DNA of 13,204 bases from Cephalothrix simula (taxonomy: Eukaryota; Nemertea; Palaeonemertea; Archinemertea; Cephalotrichidae). Where the stretch lies: the NCBI GenBank assembly GCA_035591015.1, contig JAXIUW010142225.1:1-13204 (forward strand), in the 5' to 3' direction. Below, one piece after another: positions 1 through 8,771 of this stretch (positions are counted from its first letter, which is position 1; each line of letters starts with the position of its first letter). Position numbers and translations under genes: made by a program. The notes beneath the pieces are model-generated. The model saw only the letters and a list, made by a program, of their open reading frames with translations, did no database searches and was not told the origin of the DNA.

Positions 1-403
1 ATGCTAAAAATATTTTATAAGATGCCCATAAAGGTAAGGGAAGTTATTAGCAAGGATGAACCTAGAAAACAAGCCACTTGTCTCGTTTTCAGCTTTCACT
101 ACTTTTCAGTGACAGGATCTCAAAAAATGGGTGCCCTTTTTACCTCCATATACCTGTATTTTCATTTTTTCCTTAACACTTTTTCATCATTTCATGTATG
201 TATAATATTTCATAATTTTAAATTTTATTATAGACAATAAATAGAGGAATTTATAAAATCGATGGCAGATACTGTCAATTTATTCATAATTTACCTATAT
301 TTTTTATTAATCACCGAAAAAAAGTTGAAACAAATTAATCCAGTATTAAAATCAATTTTAAAAATCTTGGAATTTTTAGTAACAAAGTTAACACTTTCCC
401 TAC
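1..403 (-). other. Start of the intron downstream of the last visible exon
   Basis: The intron opens with the donor GTAGGG on the minus strand and runs off the left edge. It is AT-rich and I see no conserved coding sequence on either strand. The short open frame on the plus strand at 1-240 has low-complexity Phe/His/Tyr composition typical of translated AT-rich DNA. Confidence 0.55.
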
Positions 404-676
404 CTTGATAGATCCTGGAGTCGATGGAGTACTGGATGGTCCTTTACGACCAGTAGGAGTGCTTGAAGCTGTTCTTCGCTCAAGATCCTCTGTAAGCATC
501 GAGGGCGATTGTGGTTTTGGTGGTGAAGCATCTAGATCCGGTGGAGTTCCTGGAGATGGATACGCAAAAGCGTGATCTATTGCTTCTGTTTTATCCTTTC
601 TGCTTTGGTCCATATTACTAAAATCCCTTTTGCTAACTGACTCCGTGCTTTCAGGAGTCAGGGGTGATTTTAGCAC
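404..676 (-). CDS. Proline-directed phospho-site-rich linker exon
   Basis: This internal exon is 273 nt (91 codons), phase 0 at both ends. The acceptor is ACACTTTTTCAG|GTGCTA and the donor ATCAAG|GTAGGG. It follows the giant exon in frame, giving HYK|VLKSPLTPES. The peptide is Ser/Thr/Pro-rich and contains SPLTPES, YPSPGTPPDLD, SPPKPQSPS and SSTPTGRKGPSSTPSTPGS, so at least seven SP or TP sites lie in 91 residues. It looks disordered, and the sites suggest control by proline-directed kinases (inference). An in-frame ATG lies 13 codons upstream of the acceptor, in a good context (AAAAAATGG), so an alternative 5' exon cannot be fully excluded. The strong polypyrimidine-CAG acceptor and matching phase make an internal exon the better reading. 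A PDZ domain would be expected further left, outside the window. Confidence 0.8.
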
Positions 677-2069
677 CTGAAAAAGTGTATTAAATGTTTT
701 TAGAATATCATCCATTTTTTAAGCTTGAATTAAAATTAGTAGCTATTTTTCATCCCCACATATGATGGTCTGCAGTTACCAGGACCAAATCAATGAATGA
801 TGTATATGGGCATACACATGAGACATTTATTACAGTTATTCCATTGAGACTCGAGTAGTTCTAGGCACTGATGCTGTTAGCATAGAGCATACAGAATTTC
901 AAATAAGCATTCGATTTGCATCGCTAAACACTTCAGCCTTGTCTCATTCATTCAAATATTGACATTGCATGAATCATTTATAATTTAAATAATGATAAAG
1001 ACACAAAGTGTAAAAACAGTATAAGAACCCTAAAATGTTAGTGTCCATAAGATTCAAAATGATATTATTAGATAATACACGCTTTTACCGTCTATGACTT
1101 GAAAGCAATTAATTAAGTTCCTGTTGTTGAATTATATGCTTTTAATCAAATCCTGGAACCGATCGCATTAAAACATCCCTTTATTGCATTCAAAGAATCC
1201 CATCTAACCTAAATGAACAACACATCATTTCCCCAGGGACATTTTAAAGCAATAGCTGTTGAACTTAATGATTCTCAGGATTGTGAATCATATTGTCCTT
1301 ACGAATCACTTATGGTTGATACTGGACCCCTCAATGCAGTTAATTTCATTCTCACATTGCTGGCATAAATGTCGTCACTATTTTACCTGGGATCAAAATG
1401 AGTTTTATCCTAATAGTGAGAAATTAAATATTTGACCCTTTTCACAAACAGGTGGAATTCCTTAGACTTAATCTTGAGCTTTCGCCAAAAATGTATTGCC
1501 CAAAATCAATTTTCAATCTTGCATTCTCATAATTTGATCTTTTTTACAGTACTTTTCAAAATATTGTTATCATTGGAATAATTTTTCATTTCTGTCATTA
1601 TCTCCTTTTAACTGGTTTCATGGCAGAGGCTCACATTAAATTTCCAGTTTATTTCCCAGTTAGCAAAATCCGTATATTTCGAATAGTTTGTTTTGTGCTT
1701 AGAACTATTTTATGCCGAACACCTGTGAAATAATTGGTGTGACGTCGTAGATTGATTTTGACGGAAACAATGACTGTAAATATCAAGGTGGGCTTTTCTT
1801 AATGATGTGTGTGTGTTTAAAATTTAGCCAGTTTCCAGAAAAATCAGGAAATGAAGCTGAATTGTATTTGATTTTACAGATGGTACATTATTTTTCTGTA
1901 AGATGGATGGATAAGTTATGCAGCCCGAAAACGTTTCGGTTGTAGAAATATTCCTGATGATAAGGCAAAATCTTTGCGGAAAAATACTTTGATTAGAATT
2001 CTCGGAAAAACGTGCCTTAACGAGAGTTAGTTGAATTTGTTTCTTATGGATGTTATTATTAGTCCAGAT

Positions 2070-2760
2070 GAAGCTTAATCAGCATCATTCGAATTTCTTC
2101 TTTGGCACTGATAAAGGTATTTCAACAGAAATGATGATTGATCCACTCCTTCACAAAGGTTAGCAAGGTAACATCGGACGCATGTGCAACTTAAACAGTA
2201 TCATTTGAATCTCTTCGTTGATGACTCATTTCTACAAAAAAAAAACGACCGAAATCTAGACAAAAGCCTTAAGCCTTACCATTACGAGGGCAAGCAAAAC
2301 CAGGTTGGACTCAACTACAACTTCCTCTTCCTTGGCCTCTGATAATTCTACTTCCACAAAGGAGAACTGGGCAAAATGGCCTCTATACCACAAAGATATG
2401 CAAAGTAAAGTATGTAAAGCTTTAAAAAACATTTGAATTCCTTCAGTGTATACTGCATGTACTGATCAGGCTATTGCCATTGAAAGAAAGGTTGCAAGGC
2501 CTCTTCATCACTAAGATAATCAAGATAAGATTGGGGCGCAGCTGCAACGTAAGCTGCACCATTCGAGTGTGATCTTCTTTGTCAACTGATTAAGCTATTT
2601 CCACCACAAGAACGATCGATTGGTTTTACCAAAGATGAACAAGATAAGGTTCGACGAGCAATATCCATCGACAAAATGATTTAAATCAATGTGAAATGGC
2701 CGCTCCATCACAAAAAATGAGCTAGATGAGGTTGGATGCAGTTGCAACTTAATGAAGATA
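2070..2760. repeat. Decayed tandem repeat array, unit roughly 110-130 bp
   Basis: Several diverged copies of one unit follow each other. A recurring block resembles AAGATAAGGTTGGACGCAG followed by TGCAACTTAA, seen near 2160-2195, 2285-2323, 2514-2553, 2632-2671 and 2714-2753. A second block resembling CATTCGAATTTCTTCTTTG plus CAACTGATTAAGGTATTTCC recurs near 2083-2130, 2202-2235, 2320-2355 and 2563-2605. Order and spacing are kept in part, so this is an old tandem duplication degraded by substitutions and indels. Exact period and boundaries are uncertain by eye. I do not recognise the family. Confidence 0.6.
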
Positions 2761-2823
2761 ATTTCTTTTTGGCTACAAAAAAGTCTAGTAAAATTTAATG
2801 CCAAACACAGGCTACCTAAAAAT

Positions 2824-2839
2824 CGCGACCTGCCGGTCG
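2824..2839. repeat. Short perfect palindrome GCGACC-tgcc-GGTCGC
   Basis: Six-base arms flank a four-base spacer, just left of the long palindrome at 2857-3021. It may be the outer edge of the same element or coincidence. Confidence 0.45.
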
Positions 2840-2856
2840 CATGTCCCATTATTATT

Positions 2857-3021
2857 GGATTGGTAATGGAGCGTAGATTATGAATTTGCATATTTAAATT
2901 TTGTGACGTCATTGAGGCGGCGCCTAGACGCAAAAAAACTCCAAAAAAACAGCACCTCGATGACGGCATAAAATTTTAACATACAAATTCATACTTGTAA
3001 TCTACACTTCATTACCGATCC
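2857..3021. repeat. 165-bp imperfect palindrome (fold-back/MITE-like)
   Basis: The left arm 2857-2921 starts GGATTGGTAATGGAGCGTAG; the right arm 2952-3021, read in reverse, starts GGATCGGTAATGAAGTGTAG. Similarity continues through TGAATTTGCATATTTAAATT against TGAATTTGTATGTTAAAATT, and then GTCATTGAGG against GTCATCGAGG. The arms differ by scattered substitutions and a small insertion in the right arm, around a ~30-nt centre rich in A. No coding capacity is evident. It is most likely a small fold-back or MITE-type element in the intron. Clear target-site duplications were not identified. Confidence 0.7.
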
Positions 3022-3575
3022 AACTATATATAATACATTAGTACCATAGTCCCCGTAAACACCGGTATTTTTGGGAAGCCTGCAGGTGGCTTTCAATTTT
3101 ACCGGCCATTTGTGTACTGGAACTTATTCAACAAAAATTGTTGAAATCGGGCCAAAGGCCTCTCGATCAGATAGATTAAGCATGATGTTACTTAGCATCA
3201 GCAGCAGCATCTGTTCAATCTCTGTATTGTCAAATGTTCTTTATTATTTGTGGCTAATTTGATTTTGGTTTGTCAATGACGATTCGATTGGCAAAAAGTC
3301 ATGATTAGTTGATGTATTGAGTTCCCACGCTCTTCTTGCAAATGTTATGGGCTAAAGGAGATTTAATTTTGTGGAAATATTTCATTTAGAAGGGGTAGGG
3401 GGTCAAATGCTAAACGAAGGATTTTTTGTAGTAGTCATAAAGTACAAAAATGTATCTTCTCTAATGAAAAACACATCGGCTCCATTTCCTGATTTTATAT
3501 GATTTTTTGAAAATTGACTATAGTTTGAAAAATCTTCCTATTTCAGACATGCACAAACCATTTTGGAAAAAAAAC

Positions 3576-3736
3576 CCAGTGTGAAAGGGATGTCTGTCCG
3601 ATAGGCATGCCTGTCCGGGCGGTATACTTTGTACATTGACGAAGAAAGAAATCCAGGGATAAAGGGTCCCCTCTAGGGATGAATGTCCTCCCTCACGGAC
3701 AAAGGTCCCTACGGACAATGATCTTTGCCACACTGG
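3576..3736. mobile_element. 161-bp MITE-like element with CAGTGTG terminal inverted repeats
   Basis: The left end reads CCAGTGTGAAAGGGATGTCT then GTCCG; the right end in reverse reads CCAGTGTGGCAAAGATCATT then GTCCG. The outer eight bases match perfectly and similarity extends for about 25 bp. The interior repeats GTCCG/CGGAC motifs several times (3596, 3614, 3694 and 3711 regions). Size and structure fit a non-autonomous DNA transposon. The CAGTG end recalls hAT ends, but matching 8-bp flanking duplications are not visible, so the superfamily is left open. Confidence 0.6.
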
Positions 3737-3814
3737 TAAGTGGTTGTGGTTTCAAGTCAGTGTGTATTTTTTCTAACTTTTCCTAGAATAAAAAAAAATT
3801 GTTCTTTTGCCTTA

Positions 3815-3890
3815 GGTTTTGTCTTTTTATAATTTTTAGATTTTTTAATGGGTTTTGTCTTTTTATAATTTTTAGATTTTTTAATGGGTT
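3815..3890. repeat. 36-bp tandem duplication, 2.1 copies
   Basis: The unit starts GGTTTTGTCTTTTTATAATT. It occupies 3815-3850 and is repeated exactly at 3851-3886, followed by the first four bases of a third copy. The absence of differences between copies indicates a recent duplication. It lies in the intron 24 nt past the donor of the giant exon. Confidence 0.9.
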
Positions 3891-3914
3891 ATATTTTAAT
3901 TTATATTACATTAC

Positions 3915-6900
3915 CTTATAATGTGGTGATGCATTTTCATCTTGAATATCTACTTGTTCCAGCTTGATTGGATTCGGTTTGGCCTTTATCATTTTGTCTT
4001 CAAATGACTTTTGTCTTACTGGTGCTTTTGCATCCGTTTGTTGTTCTCGGCTATTATAATCATCAAGAGATCTCTGGCGAATTGGCAACTTTCGATCCAT
4101 TTGAAGAAATTTCTTTTCTGGATGAACGGATCCAGGACCTGTTACTTCGATTTTTGGCTTTGAAACTGATACTGGCGTTGATTTTGACTCATTAGGTTTT
4201 GCGGCTTTGATTTTCGGTTTAGCTGGAATAGGTGGAGGTTGTTTCCTTTCAGCTGAAGAAGTTCTTTTATATTCTGCTTTCTTTTCTGGCTTTTTCGTTT
4301 CTTCTTCTTTTGGAATAGGTTCGGAATCAGCCGTTGTTAATTTTGTTTCGGGGTGTTTCACTAGTTCAATAGTCGAATCAACTGGAATAGACTGACCCTT
4401 CTCCTCTTGAGGTATTATATTTTTCTCTTTGGACTCTTGTGTAACAATTGAAGATTGCGTAGGAATGTTATGTGCTTTGGGAACTTCGTTTGAAAGTGGG
4501 AATGCTGAAGAAGTAGTCTCTTGAGAGGCAGTAACTTTTCTTGGTGGTGGTTGAGCAGAGGTAACGGTTACTGGAAGTGGATCAGTTACTGGGGGTGAAG
4601 CAGAAGATGTTATTAGTGCAGATTGTGCTAGAAAAGCTGTTTGAGCCCTCTTTGGAGGCTCTTCTGGAGCACCAAAAAAACTTTTAAATCCTTTGAATAA
4701 AGCAGTTCCTGATGACTTAGCTGTTGATATAGCATTAGTTAAAATTTCTGGTGCTGGTGGTTGGACTTTTCTGTTAAAAGGGTCATCAAATGATCCACTG
4801 CGGGAAGAACTTAAGATTGGCTCATTTGGGACTACATTTGCGATTGATGTAGCACTAATAACTGGTTTTTCTTGTGACTGATCATCTTCTTTTATTATAG
4901 CATTATTTGTTTTTAATTCAATAGTAGCTTCTTTTTCTGATTTTTCCATTGGTTTCTCTATACACTTTGGTTCAATCTTTCTTACAATCGCTTTTTGTTC
5001 TGTAAACTCTGTGTGTGTTTGCCTAGCTTCATACTGATCCAAAGAAACGGTCTGTGGAGCAAAATCATTTTCATCAAATTCTATATCATAAACAATAGGT
5101 TTTGGATCGTACGGGTTGCTTTGTTTCCTGAAACTATCAAATTGAGAACTTTTGGGAGGCATTTTTCCTGTTGTCTGATTTTGTTGCATAACTTGATTGT
5201 CAAAATGTGAATGATTTGGTGGGGTTTGGCGGTTTCGATCATAAAGGCCAGCATGTTTCTGGTGCTGTTCCGAATCTCCTTTCGCCCTATGATCTTCACC
5301 CTGAAGTCTGTCTTTCATTCCTGTAGTATCAACATTTGATGATTTAGCTACATTTAGTCCCTCGTTGAGTAGGTTTTGATTGTCAGCAAGACACCCACTA
5401 TCAAATTGTTTTTCTTTCAAATTATCAAGTGCAATTTCCCTTCTTGAAGAGTCATATGAAATTGAAGAATTTGGTGCATTACTTTTATCACTTTTTTGCT
5501 CTGGTGCGCTACCTCTTCGTCCTTTATCATACTGCCCTGTCTTATCCTCCCGTTTGATAATATCATGCCTATTTTCATATTCATCTTTTTTATAGGAGCT
5601 GAATTCAGATGGTGTTTGTTTCAGATAAGTGTTCTCCTTGATTTTTGGCTCATTAATCCCACTAAGTTTACGATCATCTTCTTGTCTTTGGTCGAGCGAA
5701 CCTACTTTACCAGAGGAGTAAGGCTTTGAATGATCATTTTTAGGAGGCAAGACATGAGAACGATAATCGTTTGATCGATCATCTACACATCTGGAATTGT
5801 GTGACCTATTGCGGTCATCTGCTTTGCTACTTTCATTTGGCCCGACAGGATCCTGCGCTATATTATAGTCATAAGTTTTTACAGGGTCATAAATTTGTCT
5901 TTGGCTCGAATCTATCTGTCTTCCGTAGTCATCTGTTTGTTTCTTTTCATATTGCCTGAAATGCTCATCTCCTGAATAAGCGTCACTCTGCTGTTTGCTA
6001 TATTGTCTTTCATCAGTATTATAATTTTGGTCTTCTTTGTGCTTAGTCTGCATGTTATATTTTTGAATCTGCACACTTTTGTCTGATTCATTTTGTTTCT
6101 TTGGATCCTGCTTGGATATTTCAGTTGGTTTTGAAATGCTTCTACCTGAATCATATTGATGTAATGTAGAGGAAGACATTGTATCGTAATTTCCATGTAA
6201 ATCAACAGATTTAGTTTTATTTTTACTATCATTAGTTGGAATTTGCACGCTTTTACCAGAATCATATTTACGGATATGAACGTTTTTTGATAGATCTGAT
6301 ATTTCGTTTCTCGCAGGCTTTTGTCCTTCAGCAGATCTTTTTGAATTGTCATATGGTACTGGAGAACTTTCCCGTCCTAGATCCGGTAACATAACTTCCT
6401 TTCCGGAATCATATTGTCTCATCACTGTCTGCGGCTTGGTCTTAGTGTCTGTTTCTGCTTGTAAATTTGTTTTAACAGTTACTTCATGGCCAGAATCATA
6501 TTTTCGAATAACATTCTCAGAATATTGCCGTACAACATTACCAGAATCGTAATGCCGTACTACTTCTGGTTGATCTTGGGATGGAATAACTACACTTTTT
6601 CCTGAGTCATACTGACGTACTCCTACATTTTGATTTGCTAAAGGGTTGCATTCTTGTATTTTACCTGAGTCATACTGCCTGTTCATTTTATTTTGCTCAC
6701 TTGTTTTCTCGGTGGGCCTGTACTGAATAGATGCGTATGTATCAGATGGTCGTCCGTCAGCTGAATACCGCTCGTTTGGGTTATATTTAATGCTATCAGT
6801 CCGTTCAGGAACTGGTGGACCTTCGATTTTATTTCCCATTGCATCATAGCTCATTTGAAGCCTCGATATATCATCATAATTTTGGTAACGTTTTAAGGAA

Positions 6901-7945
6901 CGAGGTGGTGGTGTGTACCCTGAATGCTGCGCTACCAACATTTCCTCTTGTTCAGCTTCTTCAAGAGATGGCGAAACATCTTCAATGGGCGACAGGTCCA
7001 TAACTGGAGACCAATCACTAGCTGGTGGCTTCGATTTCTGGCGTTTACTACCTCCTTCAACGTTCTTTTCAGAAGGGTCAGCTAGTTCAATATCGATGTC
7101 TTCAGCATCATCATAATAGTGTGGAGATGCTGGATCACAATTATCTTGATAATTTGGACTGTTTGGGGAAACATCCATCTGAACTTGACCGGGAGCATAG
7201 AGAACAAATTCAGTTGGAGAAACGCTCAAGTTGGTAAGTTGAGCTGTGTTACTTGAAATAGTTGCAGCATACGCTGCTAAATCCATTGTGCTTGATTCTT
7301 GCTCTCTACCAGAAGGTTGACTGAAATCAGAACGTGCTCGAAAAATTTGATAGTTTTTATCGGGAAGTGTTCGAGGCTCTCGGTCATCTCTGTACTCTTC
7401 TCCTCTCTGATAACCTGCATCTATTTCCGACGGAGAACTTGGAGATGGACGTGGAGTTAATTTTATGCCCTCATCTTCTGATTCACTTGCATGTTTATTT
7501 TCGGTAGGTGAGCTTGGTATTGTCCGTATTTGTGTTATAGCAGTTTTATCATTTTGCTTTGCATGTGATGATCCATACAAAGGTTCATCTTGCCAATTTT
7601 TAGATATATTAGATCGGTCGTTAGTATCGCGGTAACCGGGCTTCTGACGAGGTGGCCAGTCATAAGAATAACTGTCCTCTCTTGAGTCATGTCCACTTGA
7701 AGATAATGAATCTGAGCTGGAACCTAGATCTTCGGAACTATGTTGTCTAATGTTTAGACTCCGTGGTCGAGGAGATCTTCTTTTCTTTCCATCATCATCA
7801 GATTCTTCTTGACCATCTGGTGTTCTTCCGGTTATATATCCCGAAACTCCATCAGGTTTTTCTCGAACGTATGTAGGAGATTCCTTAACAGGTCTAAATG
7901 TATTTTCTGATCGAAAAGATGACGTAGAATTATCAATTGTTTGCA
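3915..7945 (-). CDS. Giant 1,344-residue disordered exon of the RIM/Fife/Piccolo-like scaffold
   Basis: This 4,031-nt exon has no stop. It starts after TATTTTTAG (7946-7947) with two bases completing a split Val codon and ends CATTATAAG|GTAATG, phase 0. Nearly all is Ser/Pro/Asp/Gln/Lys-rich and looks disordered, with no catalytic or membrane segment. Order: Ser-rich basic/acidic segment (about residues 1-200); acidic SP-rich segment with SPVMDLSPIEDVSPS (about 310-330); seven copies of R-[QK/H]-Y-D-S-G (about 423-601); long Gln/Asp/Tyr-rich region to about 950; acidic/hydrophobic block VYDIEFDENDFAPQTVSLDQ (near 955); aromatic basic LFKGFKSFFG (about 1080); proline segment KQPPPIPAKPKIK (about 1240), a candidate SH3 ligand; then IRQRSLDD and VRQKSFED (about 1290-1315), basic phospho-site motifs. 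RIM-type proteins have disordered linkers between zinc finger and PDZ, but one this long in a single exon is notable. The family call rests on the zinc-finger exon, not on similarity here. As coding sequence it is very secure. Confidence 0.9.
6145..6680 (-). repeat. Coding array of R-[QKH]-Y-D-S-G-K motifs inside the giant exon
   Basis: Seven clear copies of the peptide motif occur at plus-strand positions near 6664, 6601, 6541, 6490, 6403, 6256 and 6145, in reading order. Examples are NRQYDSGKIQ, VRQYDSGKSVVIP, VRHYDSGN, IRKYDSGHEV, MRQYDSGKEVMLP, IRKYDSGKSVQIP and HQYDSGRSISKP. Degenerate copies (RQYSENV, PYDNSKRS) lie between them, and an isolated QFDSGC occurs near 5400. The first four are spaced about 17-20 residues apart, later ones more widely. 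Codons differ among copies, so the peptide appears conserved more than the DNA. Function is unknown. Confidence 0.85.
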
Positions 7946-8057
7946 CTAAAAATAGTAAAGGATCATCTACTAATACACAAGACTTTGCAAAAGAAATCCA
8001 AATTTCAAATGACTTAAAGGTCTAAGAAATAGTTTTAAGAACAAAGAGTAATCTTAC
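7946..8057 (-). other. 112-nt intron
   Basis: This short GT-AG intron (GTAAGATTAC ... CTATTTTTAG) separates the 184-nt exon from the giant exon. It is AT-rich with stops in all minus-strand frames. It interrupts a codon after its first base, and removing it gives an uninterrupted reading frame NRKR-V-QTIDNS. Confidence 0.85.
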
Positions 8058-8241
8058 CTCGTTTTCTGTTACTATTGTTGACAAGATTACTTTCTTCAGG
8101 AAATGATTGTTGATCATCAAGCATGCTTGGTAATGAACCTTGCCTTGTAAGGTTAGTCTTAATTTCTTTTCTGTCCATGTGTTCCACATATTCATCATAT
8201 TGAGTCATAGAAGCAGTTCTTTCTAGTGATCTTTTTCCGCC
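8058..8241 (-). CDS. Linker exon of the RIM-like scaffold
   Basis: This internal exon is 184 nt: 61 codons plus one base. The acceptor is TTATTTTTTAG|GGCGG and the donor is AACGAG|GTAAGAT. Entry is phase 0, compatible with the zinc-finger exon. The leftover G joins the first TG of the next exon to make a Val codon, so reading continues in frame. The translation starts GGKRSLERTASMTQYDEYVE and later contains LTRQGSLPSMLDD and NNSNRKR. It is polar and shows no fold. KRSLERTAS and TRQGSLP are basic R-x-x-S sites of the kind phosphorylated by PKA/CaMK and bound by 14-3-3 in RIM proteins; that use here is inferred. The TQYDEY segment faintly resembles the RQYDSG motifs of the next exon. Confidence 0.75.
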
Positions 8242-8577
8242 CTAAAAAATAAAAAGTAAACTCCACTATTTTAATCTTATCCACAATATAAGAAATATTT
8301 TTCCGCATATTTCAGCAAATTGACCCTCTTCCGATTTAAATACCGTTTTTATTCTTTAATGATAGAAGAGTGACAAATAAATAATTATTTTGATAACTTA
8401 TAACAATTTGAGAAGCTTTAATATAGTGAAAGCAAACAGAATAATAGGATTAAGCAAGTACAGATGCTGTGACAGAGGTTAACAAGAAGAAAGGTAGATT
8501 TTTAACATAATTTTTTCCTTCCTTTTCCTTTCTATTTATGTCTAAATCTCAAAAATAATATTAAAAGTTTCTATTAT

Positions 8578-8673
8578 ACAGTTATTCGACGCTTTCTGAG
8601 TGCAATATGATAGCAGTTATTTACCGAGGATAAATAACTGCTCATATTGCACGAAGAAACGTCGAATAACTGT
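8578..8673. repeat. Near-perfect 96-nt hairpin with a 7-nt loop
   Basis: The left arm 8578-8623 begins ACAGTTATTCGACG and ends GCAGTTATTTA; the right arm 8631-8673 is its reverse complement apart from two or three short mismatches or bulges. The loop is CCGAGGA. The two arm ends pair perfectly for 14 bp and the inner ends for 11 bp, with GTGCAATATGA paired in the middle. The hairpin lies in an intron and would form in the host transcript. It could be a MITE/fold-back unit, a hairpin RNA precursor or a cruciform; the sequence alone does not decide. Confidence 0.85.
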
Positions 8674-8674
8674 T

Positions 8675-8771
8675 TTATAAAGCAATATTACAAGAATTTG
8701 ACCCGACATCATCAAAATATTACACCCCCTCCGCGGACATCGCCGTTATAAATATTCATATTGCTTTATAA
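8675..8771. repeat. 14-bp inverted repeat TTATAAAGCAATAT around a 69-nt core
   Basis: TTATAAAGCAATAT at 8675-8688 is perfectly inverted at 8758-8771. It starts one base after the 8578-8673 hairpin. The core contains a GC-richer patch (CCCCCTCCGCGG). The shape suggests a tiny non-autonomous element, possibly one composite unit with the neighbouring hairpin. Confidence 0.65.

Larger units (their letters stand above)
677..3914 (-). other. 3.2-kb intron between the giant exon and the SP/TP exon
   Basis: The intron is bounded by GTAATG at 3914 and TTTTTCAG at 677 on the minus strand. No additional exon is required, because phase 0 on both sides joins directly, but a small phase-0 cassette exon cannot be excluded. 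From 677 to about 2070 I see only unstructured AT-rich sequence. From 2070 to 3900 the intron is largely repeat-derived: a decayed tandem array, a long palindrome, a MITE-like element and a 36-bp duplication, each listed separately. Confidence 0.7.

Noticed and set aside
1-240. Plus-strand open frame of 79 residues starting at the first base
   Set aside because: Composition is typical of translated AT-rich DNA (Phe/Tyr/His runs), no domain pattern, and it lies in the host gene's intron.
2595-2969. Minus-strand open frame of 124 residues
   Set aside because: It overlaps the decayed tandem array and one arm of the long palindrome; no splice sites or protein-like pattern support it.
3576-3736. 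8-bp target-site duplication for a hAT assignment of the small element
   Set aside because: Flanks AAAAAACC and GTAAGTGG do not match, so the superfamily call was not made.
5912-6352. Minus-strand 146-residue open frame inside the giant exon
   Set aside because: It is an alternative frame of the giant exon, Ile/Lys/Met-rich, and explained by the codon bias of the real frame.
3968-7237. Several plus-strand open frames opposite the giant exon
   Set aside because: They are antisense shadows of the long coding exon with no independent start context or motif.
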